Source: Leisingera coralii
GTDB lineage: Bacteria > Pseudomonadota > Alphaproteobacteria > Rhodobacterales > Rhodobacteraceae
DNA length: 64,000 nt
Reading direction: 5' to 3'
Assembly: GCF_049056525.1 (NCBI RefSeq)
Contig: NZ_JBHUPT010000063.1
Span: forward strand, 1-64,000
Shown here: one piece after another, positions 17,647 through 25,986 of the stretch
How positions within the stretch are numbered: the stretch's first letter is position 1
How the letters are laid out: every line of letters begins with the position of its first letter
The notes under the pieces: model-generated
Told to the model about the DNA's origin: nothing
The model's input: the letters and a program-made list of their open reading frames with translations, nothing else
Database searches by the model: none
Translations under genes and position numbers: made by a program

Positions 17647-18324
17647 ATGGATAAAGAGGCTTTGACGGTTTTCAACAGTATTTTCAGTACCGGCAGCGCC
17701 TTTGTGTACCGCTGTGCCAATGACGAGAACTTCACGATGAAGTTCATGGCCGGACAGGTCGAGAAGCTCTGCGGCTGCCCGAAATCGGACATTCTGGAGA
17801 ACTCCAAAGTGTCTTACGTGGGCTTGACCCATGCAGGCGACATTGACCGGGTTTTCGCCGAGGTGGATGCAGCCATCGAAGCAAAGGAGAACTGGGATGT
17901 CGCCTACCGGCTGAGTCGGCCCGACGGCTCGGAGACATGGGTGCGCGAGCGTGGCAATGCGGTCTATGACGACAGCGGCGAGATGATCTATCTCGAAGGG
18001 CTGGTGGTGGATGCCTCGGCCGAGGTCAACCTACGCAATGAACTGCAGGAGACATTGAACCGCACCGAGGAAGCCAACGCCGAAATCATCAATTTGGCCG
18101 AAAACATCCTGAGGTCCGTCCAGAAGCTGTCCATCCTGGCGATCAACGCCGGGATCGAGGCCGCGCGGGCGGGTAAGGCAGGCCTAGGCTTTGCCTATCT
18201 TGCCCGGGAGATCAAGGCGCTGGCGGATGAGAACAACCGCTGGGCCAGCCGCATCACCGACACGATGGCCCAGCGCAAGCGCGATGAAGCACGGGAGGCA
18301 GCCAGCGAAACTAAGGCCGGTTAG
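17647..18324 (+). CDS. Soluble PAS protein with chemoreceptor signalling tip
   Basis: The 225-residue protein has no signal peptide, membrane helix or HAMP. A PAS domain (about 15-127, ending WVRERGNAVYDDSG ... GLVVDASAE) is followed by a short helical hairpin (about 143-205). Its centre, LAINAGIEAARAGKAGLGFA, matches the CheW/CheA-contacting tip of methyl-accepting chemotaxis proteins. The long coiled coil of normal receptors is missing. It may sense a ligand or redox state and signal to a CheA/CheW array, but no che gene is in the window. GGGGAG precedes ATG 17647. Its last 3 bases overlap the convergent dgt stop. Confidence 0.75.
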   Translation: MDKEALTVFNSIFSTGSAFVYRCANDENFTMKFMAGQVEKLCGCPKSDILENSKVSYVGLTHAGDIDRVFAEVDAAIEAKENWDVAYRLSRPDGSETWVRERGNAVYDDSGEMIYLEGLVVDASAEVNLRNELQETLNRTEEANAEIINLAENILRSVQKLSILAINAGIEAARAGKAGLGFAYLAREIKALADENNRWASRITDTMAQRKRDEAREAASETKAG

Positions 18325-19676
18325 CGCACCACCGATCCCGTGACCATGTCCCGTACTTTCAGCGCATAGCGGTCGGTCATGCCAGAGACGAAATCGGCCA
18401 GCGAATGCATCGCGGTGTAGGCGTCCTCCACCCCGCGCAGGTCCAGATCCACAGCACGGATCAGCTTGGCCCAGTAGCCGTGCCGGGCTTTCAGCTCCTG
18501 TGCGTCCCAGCCGCACGCACGCAGGTCGCCATAAAGACCGTGGAAATGGTCCAGCACCGAATGCAGCACCTGGCGCCCGGTGATCTCCAGTTCAGTCTTG
18601 CGGCGGGCGACAAAGATCCGCTGCTCTGACAGCTCTTTCAGCCGGGCAAAGGCCTGCGCCTTGGAAGACACTTCCATCAGCCCGTCGTTGAACTCACCCA
18701 TCATGATGGCGTCATAGTTTTCCAGAAAGGCCGTCACGGCGGCGTCGATCGACTGGCCGATTGCAAAGGCGCGCAGCAGCCCGATCCGGTCGCGCATCGG
18801 CAGGCCGCGGTCCTCGTTCGGCTTGCCAATGATGGCTTCCAGCGCCTCGGCAACCTCAGTGCGGTCCAGGTCGCCCATGCTGGCCGCATCCTCGATATCC
18901 AGGATGCGGTAACAGATGTCATCTGCCGCCTCGACCAGGAAGGCCAGCGGGTGCCGCCGCCGCCAGCCGCCTGGCTCGGCCGGCAGGCCCAGCGCCTCGG
19001 CGGTTTCCTCAAACAGCTCTGCGTCGGAGTGGAACACCCCAAACTTCTTGAGACCCACATAGGGTGCCTTGCTGGGCCCCACAGCCTCATCCCGCACCTG
19101 ACGAGTGCACGGATATTTCATGAAGGCGCCAAGCGTCGCATAGCTGAGCCGCAGCCCGCCCTGCTGCTGGGCGTATTCCAGCCGCCCGACGATGCGGAAG
19201 CCCTGCGCGTTTCCCTCGAAATTCTCGAATTCCGCCTGCAAATGCGCTGGTACCGCCGCGGCCACGCCTTGGCCGGACCGGAACTGCGCTGCAAACCAGT
19301 CGCCGATGCTGTCCTCCCCGGAGTGGCCAAAGGGCGGGTTGCCGATGTCATGCACCAGGCAGGCGGCCTCCACATGGCCTGCCAGCCGCGCGGTCTGATC
19401 CGCCTTCAGGCTGCCGCGTTCCACCAGCGCAGCCCCCACGCCTGCGCCCAGAGAGCGGCCTACGCTGGCGGTTTCCATGCTGTGTATCATCCGGTGATGC
19501 ACGTGGTCATGGTCGTGCAGCGGGTGCACCTGGGTTTTCTGAGCCAGGCGGCGGAAGGGTTCGCTGAACAGGATCCGGTCATAATCCTGCAGATAGGCCG
19601 GGCGGCCCGGTTTCTCGCCATACTCCGGCCGGCACAGCCTCCCCGGGTTCAGCAACCTGTTCCATTCCATCGCCAT
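18321..19676 (-). CDS. dgt: Deoxyguanosinetriphosphate triphosphohydrolase-like protein
   Basis: Dgt enzymes split dNTPs into nucleoside and tripolyphosphate, controlling the dNTP pool. The 451-residue HD-domain protein shows HHRMIHSMETA with metal-binding His65, the HD pair 109-110 in HDIGNPPFGHSGED, and the EFENFEGNAQ segment. Length fits the type-2 Dgt-like group. Its stop overlaps that of the convergent PAS gene (TTAG). A second ATG two codons in is an equal start candidate. Confidence 0.92.
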   Translation of the reverse strand: MAMEWNRLLNPGRLCRPEYGEKPGRPAYLQDYDRILFSEPFRRLAQKTQVHPLHDHDHVHHRMIHSMETASVGRSLGAGVGAALVERGSLKADQTARLAGHVEAACLVHDIGNPPFGHSGEDSIGDWFAAQFRSGQGVAAAVPAHLQAEFENFEGNAQGFRIVGRLEYAQQQGGLRLSYATLGAFMKYPCTRQVRDEAVGPSKAPYVGLKKFGVFHSDAELFEETAEALGLPAEPGGWRRRHPLAFLVEAADDICYRILDIEDAASMGDLDRTEVAEALEAIIGKPNEDRGLPMRDRIGLLRAFAIGQSIDAAVTAFLENYDAIMMGEFNDGLMEVSSKAQAFARLKELSEQRIFVARRKTELEITGRQVLHSVLDHFHGLYGDLRACGWDAQELKARHGYWAKLIRAVDLDLRGVEDAYTAMHSLADFVSGMTDRYALKVRDMVTGSVVR

Positions 19677-19739
19677 GTGCCTGCTCCTTTGCCTGATTGG
19701 CAGTGCTTAAACGGGAGGCCGGGCGGAATTGCAAACGCT

Positions 19740-20636
19740 TCAGCGCGGCTTGATCCCGGCGGGCTCCAGCTTATGCTCCGGCTCCACGTGAATCACCACC
19801 TGCGCATCCGGGAGCGCTCCCTTCAAGGCAGCCTCCACCCTATCGCAAATGTCATGAGCGGCGCGCACGCGCATGGCGCCATCCACCACCATATGAAACT
19901 CGACAAACAACGCGCGGCCGGCGCGGCGGGTTTTGAGGCCGTGGACCTGCATCGCGCCATTGGCTGTGCGGTGGATAATCTCCTCGATCCTTGCGCGTTC
20001 CTCCTCCGGGGCGGCGGTGTCCATCAGGCCGCTGACGGACGAGGCGATCACCAGCCAGCCCTCGCGCAGGATGTTGACGCCGACCAGCAGCGCCAGCAGC
20101 GGGTCGAGCACGGCCCAGCCGGTGACTAGCGCCAGCCCCAACCCGGCCAGAACCCCGGCAGAGGTCCAGACGTCGCTCATCAGGTGGCGGCCGCCGGCGG
20201 ACAGGGCCGGAGAGCTAAGCCGAGTGCCCGCACGCAGCAGCATCTGCGCCCAGGCGAGGTTCACCAGCATTGCCAGTGCGTTCACCACCATGCCCGCGGC
20301 GCCCCAGTCGGCAGCAGCCGGGCGGGTGAGCGCGCTGATGGCCTCATGCAGGATCACCAGGGCCGCGATCACGATCAGGATGCCCTCGATCACCGCCGAG
20401 AAGTACTCTGCCTTATGGTGGCCATACGGATGGCCTGCATCCGGGGGCCGCTGGGCATAGCGCACCGCAAACCAGGCCATCACCGCGCCGCCGATGTTCA
20501 CCAGCGATTCCAAGGCATCCGACAAGAGCGCCACCGAGCCGGTCATCATCCAGGCAGTAACTTTCAGCCCCATGACCACCAGCGCAATCAGGATAGAGCC
20601 CGTTGCCAGCTGCTCGGCGCTGAACCTTTGTGGCAT
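19740..20636 (-). CDS. Cation diffusion facilitator (CDF) family transporter
   Basis: CDF proteins export divalent metals such as Zn, Fe, Co or Mn by proton antiport. The 298-residue protein has several transmembrane helices over the first 200 residues, the SDALES metal site (39-44), a cytoplasmic loop HPYGHHKAEYF, and a C-terminal dimerisation domain. The metal cannot be assigned. GGGAGGG lies 5 bases before ATG 20636. An upstream GTG at 20663 overlaps the stop of the preceding gene (GTGA), so translation is probably coupled either way. Confidence 0.9.
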   Translation of the reverse strand: MPQRFSAEQLATGSILIALVVMGLKVTAWMMTGSVALLSDALESLVNIGGAVMAWFAVRYAQRPPDAGHPYGHHKAEYFSAVIEGILIVIAALVILHEAISALTRPAAADWGAAGMVVNALAMLVNLAWAQMLLRAGTRLSSPALSAGGRHLMSDVWTSAGVLAGLGLALVTGWAVLDPLLALLVGVNILREGWLVIASSVSGLMDTAAPEEERARIEEIIHRTANGAMQVHGLKTRRAGRALFVEFHMVVDGAMRVRAAHDICDRVEAALKGALPDAQVVIHVEPEHKLEPAGIKPR

Positions 20637-20659
20637 GATCCCTCCCGCCTGCGCCTTGC

Positions 20660-21427
20660 TCACATCACCAGCCCGCGGCGCAGCAGGTTCAGCCCGGCAA
20701 TCAGCAGCACCACCAGCGTTGCCCGCCGGAACAGAACCTGGTCGATCCGGTCATGCAGCTGCCCGCCGATCCACATGCCCGCGACGGCCGGCACGATCAG
20801 CGCCAGCGAGAACGGGGCTGTCTCAGCCCGCATCACCCCCGAGCCGACATGCGCAATCAGCAAGGCCACCGCGCCCAGGCCGTAGATTACCCCCTGCACC
20901 CGGATCTGCTCTGTCTTCTCGGTGCCCAGCGCCGTCAGATACGCCACCGTCGGCGGCCCCCAGACGCCCGACACGCCGCCAATCAGCCCGGCCACACCGC
21001 CGACGACCGCTTCGCTGCGGCGGGTTGGACTGGTGATGGAGAACACCTTTCCCATCAGCTGGATACAGGCAAAGACCGTGACAGGCGCACCGATGACCAG
21101 CAACAGCGCCTGCTGCGGCAGGACCCGCACCGACTGGGCGCTGAGCAGCAGGCAGACCAGCCCGATCAGCAGGAACACCCGGAACTTGCGAATGGAGGCC
21201 ATCGCCGCGCCCGGCCCCTGCCGCAGCGCCTGCATACCGTTTGTGACCAAGGTCGGTAGAATCAGCCCTGCCAGCGCCAGGTCCGGCGCCAAAAACATGC
21301 TGAGGCCGGAGATGAAGATCATCGGCATGGCAAAACCAACCAGGCCTTTGACGGTGCCGGCCAGCAGCGCAATGCCAAATGCTGCCGCCAGCTCCGCCGG
21401 GGAAAGGAGAGAAAACAATGCAGTCAT
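20660..21427 (-). CDS. Sulfite exporter TauE/SafE family membrane protein
   Basis: The 255-residue protein is almost entirely hydrophobic, with about eight helices. It has the family pattern of an N-terminal GxxKGLVGFAMP loop and a second-half GLIGGVSGVWGPP repeat. Members export sulfite, sulfoacetate or other organic anions, and taurine-related roles are known in marine bacteria. The substrate here is unknown. It is immediately upstream of the CDF gene and probably co-transcribed with it. Confidence 0.88.
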   Translation of the reverse strand: MTALFSLLSPAELAAAFGIALLAGTVKGLVGFAMPMIFISGLSMFLAPDLALAGLILPTLVTNGMQALRQGPGAAMASIRKFRVFLLIGLVCLLLSAQSVRVLPQQALLLVIGAPVTVFACIQLMGKVFSITSPTRRSEAVVGGVAGLIGGVSGVWGPPTVAYLTALGTEKTEQIRVQGVIYGLGAVALLIAHVGSGVMRAETAPFSLALIVPAVAGMWIGGQLHDRIDQVLFRRATLVVLLIAGLNLLRRGLVM

Positions 21428-21572
21428 TCCTCCGCTCTATCACATCCTCAGCGTGCTGCATTGGCAAAATCAACACGCAAGATTTGATCCAAATGACGCA
21501 CCCATGAGTATTTTTGTTGCGCTGCACCTGCGAAATGATTTACCACCGGGCGACCGGAAAAGGATCTGATTC

Positions 21573-23258
21573 ATGGCCCACGACGGACAGGACTTGCATA
21601 TGAAACCGACACTCATCCCCGACCTGCTGGCGCTGACCGCCGCATCCCTGGAACCGCTGGACCAGCTGTTTGAGGCCGCCCGCGCCTCGGTCAAGGAGAT
21701 GGTCAGCGAGGAGGGCCGCGTCTCCGGCCGGCTGATCGAGGAAAACCAGGTGGCGGCGCACGGGCTGTCGTGGCTGGCGACCTATGTCTACTGCCTGCGC
21801 CAGATGCAGAAATGGGCAGAGAAGCTGCAGGCCGAGGGCAAGTTCGGCGAGATGGAGCAGCTGATTCACCAGATCGGCTTTGGCGAATACCTGCTGCAGG
21901 TGAGCGGCGGCATCCAGATGAACCAGGGCGAGATCATCCGCCTGCAGGATCTAGGACTGGGCGCGGACGCTCTGAACACGCTGAAGGTGCCTGCGGTGGA
22001 AACGCTCAGCGCGCAAGGAAACAGCCAGGCCGCCCGCACCCGGCTGGTGGAGCTGATGGAGGAACAGGCAGGCTCCACCATGTTCGGCGCCTCCGGCCTG
22101 GAGGAAGAGCTGGAAATGATCCGCGACCAGTTCCGCCGCTATGCGGTGGAGAAGGTCGAGCCGAATGCCCATGACTGGCACCTGAAAGATGAGCTGATCC
22201 CGATGGAGGTGATCGAGGAACTGGCCGAGATGGGCGTATTCGGCCTGACCATCCCGGAGGAATACGGCGGCTTCGGCCTGTCGAAGGCCTCGATGGTGGT
22301 GGTGTCCGAAGAGTTGTCGCGCGGCTATATCGGCGTCGGCTCACTGGGCACCCGGTCGGAGATTGCGGCGGAGCTGATCCTGTGCGGCGGCACCGATGAG
22401 CAGAAGGCCAACTGGCTGCCGAAACTGGCCAGCGCGGAAATCCTGCCCACCGCCGTTTTCACAGAGCCGAACACCGGCTCCGACCTCGGCAGCCTGCGCA
22501 CCCGTGCGGTGAAGGACGAGAACGGCGATTACAAGATCACCGGCAACAAGACCTGGATCACCCACGCCGCCCGCACCCATGTGATGACTCTGCTGGCGCG
22601 CACCGACCCGAACACCACCGATCACCGCGGGCTCTCGATGTTCCTGGCGGAGAAGACCCCGGGCACCGACGAGGCCCCCTTCCCCACCCCCGGCATGACC
22701 GGCGGCGAGATCGAGGTGCTGGGCTACCGCGGCATGAAGGAATACGAGCTCGGCTTCGACAATTTCCACGTGAAACAGGAGAACCTGCTGGGCGGTGAGG
22801 AGAACAAGGGCTTCAAACAGTTGATGGAGACCTTTGAGTCGGCCCGCATCCAGACCGCGGCCCGCGCCATCGGCGTGGCGCAGTCGGCGCTGGACATCGC
22901 CATGCAATACGCGCAGGAGCGCAAGCAGTTCGGCAAGTCGCTGATCAATTTCCCGCGGGTGTCCGGCAAGCTGGCGATGATGGCGGTGGAGATCATGATT
23001 GCCCGCCAGTTGACCTATTTCTCCGCCTGGGAAAAGGACCACGGCCACCGCTGCGACCTGGAGGCCGGCATGGCCAAGCTCTTGGGCGCGCGCGTTGCCT
23101 GGGCGGCCGCCGACAACGGGCTGCAGATCCACGGCGGCAACGGCTTTGCGATGGAATACAAGATCTCCCGCGTGCTGTGCGACGCCCGTATCCTCAACAT
23201 CTTCGAGGGTGCCGCCGAGATCCAGGCGCAGGTCATCGCCCGCCGCCTGCTGGGCTGA
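21573..23258 (+). CDS. mcd: Acyl-CoA dehydrogenase, probably (2S)-methylsuccinyl-CoA dehydrogenase
   Basis: This 561-residue FAD enzyme has a normal acyl-CoA dehydrogenase core from about residue 175 (EELEMIRDQF, TEPNTGSDLGSLRT, ERKQFGKSL, GLQIHGGNGF). In front of it is an extra N-terminal helical domain of about 150 residues. That extension is the mark of Mcd of the ethylmalonyl-CoA pathway, which makes mesaconyl-C1-CoA. The substrate is inferred from architecture, not from active-site residues. Electrons would go to EtfAB (6.5-8.1 kb). AAGGA precedes ATG 21573; ATG 21600 is an alternative. A terminator follows. Confidence 0.75.
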   Translation: MAHDGQDLHMKPTLIPDLLALTAASLEPLDQLFEAARASVKEMVSEEGRVSGRLIEENQVAAHGLSWLATYVYCLRQMQKWAEKLQAEGKFGEMEQLIHQIGFGEYLLQVSGGIQMNQGEIIRLQDLGLGADALNTLKVPAVETLSAQGNSQAARTRLVELMEEQAGSTMFGASGLEEELEMIRDQFRRYAVEKVEPNAHDWHLKDELIPMEVIEELAEMGVFGLTIPEEYGGFGLSKASMVVVSEELSRGYIGVGSLGTRSEIAAELILCGGTDEQKANWLPKLASAEILPTAVFTEPNTGSDLGSLRTRAVKDENGDYKITGNKTWITHAARTHVMTLLARTDPNTTDHRGLSMFLAEKTPGTDEAPFPTPGMTGGEIEVLGYRGMKEYELGFDNFHVKQENLLGGEENKGFKQLMETFESARIQTAARAIGVAQSALDIAMQYAQERKQFGKSLINFPRVSGKLAMMAVEIMIARQLTYFSAWEKDHGHRCDLEAGMAKLLGARVAWAAADNGLQIHGGNGFAMEYKISRVLCDARILNIFEGAAEIQAQVIARRLLG

Positions 23259-23299
23259 CAGCTTGATAACAGAGTGATCCGGGAGCACTCCCGCTCAAG

Positions 23300-23321
23300 C
23301 CCGGCGTTCGCGCCGGGTTTT
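23300..23321 (+). terminator. Rho-independent terminator after the acyl-CoA dehydrogenase
   Basis: The stem CCCGGCG / CGCCGGG (23300-23317) has the stable loop TTCG and is followed by TTTTCG. Confidence 0.8.
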
Positions 23322-23436
23322 CGTTTTGCAGAACAGCCCCGCCCTGAATGCGTCCTCGTTGCAACCGATGTCAGGAATAAGACTGTTTCCAAGCCAGGTT
23401 ATTCGATCCTTAACAATTTGTGGTTAACAAGTGTCC

Positions 23437-24120
23437 ATGACACTTTTCCGCTGCTTCCTTTTACCCGTTTTTCTGCTGCTCTCCGCCTGCGCAGCTTCCG
23501 TGCCGTCAGAGAACCCGTCCCGTATTCTGGCCATGGGGGATTCGCTCCTGGCCTGGCACAGCCTGTCCGGCAAATCCGTGACCGACGCTGTTGCCCGCGA
23601 ACTGCAGGAGCCGGTGGTGGACCGCTCGGTCTCCGCGGCGCGGGTCATTTACAAGCTGCCGATCTCCGGTGCCGCAGGGATGAATATCCGCAAGCAGTAC
23701 ACACCCGGAAAATGGGACTGGGTGATCGTGAACGGCGGCGGCAATGACCTGTGGCTTGGCTGCGGCTGCTTTGCCTGCAACCGCAAGATGGACAAGCTGA
23801 TCTCCAGCGACGGGCGCCAGGGCGCCATCCCCGGCATGCTGTCTGAGCTGCGCGCAACCGGCGCCAAGGTGATTTACGTCGGCTACCTGCGCAGCCCCGG
23901 TGTCGGCTCGCTGATCGAGCATTGCCGCGACGAAGGCAACGAACTGGAATCCCGCATCGAACGGCTGGCGGCGCTGGACGAGGGCATCTATTTCGTGTCG
24001 AACAAGGACCTGGTCCCCTATGGCGACCGCTCCTATCACGCGCTCGACATGATCCACCCGTCGGTCAAGGGCAGCAGCGAGATCGGCCGCAAAGTGGCGG
24101 CGATCATTCAGGCAAACTAA
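23437..24120 (+). CDS. SGNH/GDSL hydrolase-like lipoprotein
   Basis: The 227-residue protein has a lipoprotein signal with lipobox LSAC (15-18), so it is probably anchored in the periplasm. The SGNH blocks follow: GDSL (34-37) with the nucleophile Ser, GGGND (100-104), and a final DMIHPS with the catalytic His. It is therefore likely an esterase or lipase, possibly deacylating polysaccharide or peptidoglycan; the substrate is unknown. A GTG two codons upstream is an alternative start. Confidence 0.82.
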   Translation: MTLFRCFLLPVFLLLSACAASVPSENPSRILAMGDSLLAWHSLSGKSVTDAVARELQEPVVDRSVSAARVIYKLPISGAAGMNIRKQYTPGKWDWVIVNGGGNDLWLGCGCFACNRKMDKLISSDGRQGAIPGMLSELRATGAKVIYVGYLRSPGVGSLIEHCRDEGNELESRIERLAALDEGIYFVSNKDLVPYGDRSYHALDMIHPSVKGSSEIGRKVAAIIQAN

Positions 24121-24142
24121 CCGTCGGCCCTCCCGCCCCCTC

Positions 24143-24275
24143 CGGCGCATTCATGGAATGCGCTTCCGGTGTTGGGCCTGGCGCCGTGCTGCGCACGGCG
24201 CGGCAGCGCACCTTTCGCTCGAACCGGTACCCGCCGCGCAACGCGCGGCGCCCGGCCCAACGGGCGCAAGGCTTT
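24143..24275. repeat. Cluster of GC-rich hairpins
   Basis: Between two lipoprotein genes lie four near-perfect inverted repeats: GCGCATTC/GAATGCGC (24145-24163), GCGCCGTGC/GCACGGCGC (24181-24201), CGCCGCGC/GCGCGGCG (about 24232-24250), and GCGCCCG/CGGGCGC (about 24248-24267). None ends in a T run, so they are not simple terminators. They may be REP-like elements or a structured transcript. Confidence 0.45.
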
Positions 24276-24397
24276 TTCAATGCCGCCGCGACGGGCGGGA
24301 GAGCTCCCCTCAGTGAATTCCGTCCTTCAGCACCCAAAGCGCTGCAGTTCTTCGGCCCGCCCCGCACAGTGCGGAAGTCACTTTTCCGGGAAAGCTC

Positions 24398-24790
24398 ATG
24401 TTGCGTCTCATATTACTGCAAGCCCTGCTGCTCATTGCGGCCTGCACTGGGGACGAAACCCTGTCGGCTTACGGGGCCGCAGGAAAGTTTTGGCGTCTGC
24501 AAAGCATTGATGGTGCAGCCTATACCGCCGCCGCCAGCCTGCGCTTCCCGGAGCCCGGAACCATAGCGGGACAGGCGCCCTGCAACAGCTTCAAGGGCAA
24601 ACAGACTGCGCCTTATCCATGGTTCGCGGTTGAGGCCCTTGCCGTGACTCGGGCGGCCTGCCCCGGCCTGAAAGCCGAAGCCGCCTTCCTGCAAGCTTTG
24701 CAGGCGATGACGCTGGCCGAGGTTTCCGGCCGCGTGCTGATCCTCAGCAACGGCCAGGGGCGCGAGATGCTGTTCACAGCCGGCGGCTGA
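24398..24790 (+). CDS. META-domain (HslJ-like) lipoprotein
   Basis: The 130-residue protein has a lipoprotein signal with lipobox IAAC (13-16). The remainder fits a META/HslJ domain: KFWRLQSIDG, then APCNSFKG and VTRAACPG. Such proteins are linked to envelope stress and novobiocin tolerance in E. coli, but function is unproven. Its 3' end overlaps the convergent recO gene by 17 bases. Confidence 0.75.
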   Translation: MLRLILLQALLLIAACTGDETLSAYGAAGKFWRLQSIDGAAYTAAASLRFPEPGTIAGQAPCNSFKGKQTAPYPWFAVEALAVTRAACPGLKAEAAFLQALQAMTLAEVSGRVLILSNGQGREMLFTAGG

Positions 24791-25499
24791 GCAGATCCGC
24801 CAGCCGCCCGCGTGCCTCTGGCAACGGCCGGTTGCCCAGCGATGGCGCCACGTGTGCTTCCAGGAAGTAGCCGGTGGTGCGCAGCGCCTGCAGGATTTCG
24901 GCGTCTCCTGCGTCCCCTTTCCCCAGCATCACCGGCGGCAACGGCAAGAGCCGGTCCGCCCACTCCCCGGCGCCTTCACGTGAAACAGCCCGGCCCGTCT
25001 TTGGCGACACATAGGCCAGCCCGGCCTGCCTGCCGGTCACCGCACAAGCCGACAGGTCCAAGCCAAAGCCCATCTCCTCCAGCAGCGCCAATTCCCAGCG
25101 CAGATAGGCGAGCGGCCAGAGTTCCTCGTTTTCCAGCAGATCCAGCAGCCGTTCGCTGCGGGTGTAGAGGTCCGGATGCGGCTCCCGCTCCGGCAGGCAG
25201 AAGGCCAGCAGCGCTGTCACCGCATTAAGCCCCGCCAGCGCCAGCCGTCCCGACAAAGCAGCCGCCGCCCGGCTGCGCAGGGGTTCCGCGTGATAACTGC
25301 CCAGGTGATCCTCCAGCCGCGCCCGCCAGGTCACATCCAGCTGCGCGCCGGGCTGCAGGATGGGGGCCATCCTGCGGCTGGCGCCGCCGCGCACCACGCC
25401 TGCGTGGCGACCGTGCTCCTCAGTGAAGACGTCTATGATTGCCGAACTTTCGCCGTGGCGGCGCATCGATAGCAATATGCCGTGATCACGCCACTCCAA
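24774..25499 (-). CDS. recO: DNA repair protein RecO
   Basis: RecO works with RecF and RecR to load RecA onto SSB-coated gaps and to anneal strands. The 241-residue protein has the N-terminal OB fold (MEWRDHGILLSMRRHGE) and the helical C-terminal region (LLDLLENEELWPLAYLRWELALLEEMGFGLDL), with the typical FCL ... GLDLSACAVTG segment. It is the last gene of the era-DUF1491-recO run and overlaps the convergent META-domain gene by 17 bases. Confidence 0.93.
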   Translation of the reverse strand: MEWRDHGILLSMRRHGESSAIIDVFTEEHGRHAGVVRGGASRRMAPILQPGAQLDVTWRARLEDHLGSYHAEPLRSRAAAALSGRLALAGLNAVTALLAFCLPEREPHPDLYTRSERLLDLLENEELWPLAYLRWELALLEEMGFGLDLSACAVTGRQAGLAYVSPKTGRAVSREGAGEWADRLLPLPPVMLGKGDAGDAEILQALRTTGYFLEAHVAPSLGNRPLPEARGRLADLLSRRL

Positions 25500-25568
25500 T
25501 GGCGGGCCTCCCTGTCATCCGGTCCGCCCCAGCAGAGCGCATTGCAGGCCAGCCTGCAAGCGGCAGGG

Positions 25569-25898
25569 TCACTCCAGCCCTGGCTCGTCCAGCAGATGGC
25601 GGCCGGAGCGGTCCTCGACCTCGACCACCCAGAGATCCGGATCGAATTCCCGCTGGCGGCGGATGGAGCCATCGACCTCGGCCTCGGCCCCGGCGGCCAG
25701 CTCATCCCATTTGCGGGCGCCGCTCATCAGGTCAAAGGTGCGGTGAAAGACGCGGGCCTGGCCGTCCAGCGTGTTGAGCTTGACCAGCACCGCACCTGCC
25801 GTGTCGTCACCGTGCGAGGTGACAAAGGCCGGGATATCCATCAGCCGCAGGCGGGCCAAATAGGCCTGCACCCAGAATTCGGCAGTGAGGCGGGTCAT
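25569..25898 (-). CDS. DUF1491 family protein
   Basis: The 109-residue cytoplasmic protein matches DUF1491, a family of alphaproteobacteria that is often located between era and recO. Features are LTAEFWVQAYLARLRL at the start, HGDDTAGAVLVKLN and a C-terminal DPDLWVVEVEDR. Function is unknown; the conserved place beside Era and RecO suggests RNA or DNA maintenance, which is inference. Confidence 0.85.
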   Translation of the reverse strand: MTRLTAEFWVQAYLARLRLMDIPAFVTSHGDDTAGAVLVKLNTLDGQARVFHRTFDLMSGARKWDELAAGAEAEVDGSIRRQREFDPDLWVVEVEDRSGRHLLDEPGLE

Positions 25899-25986
25899 GC
25901 CGCGCCTTCGCCGGCGGCAGCGCCAGCCGGCAGTGCGGGAGCCTCCGGCGGGAGTATTTTCACAAAGGTGAAAAGCATGGGGCGCT

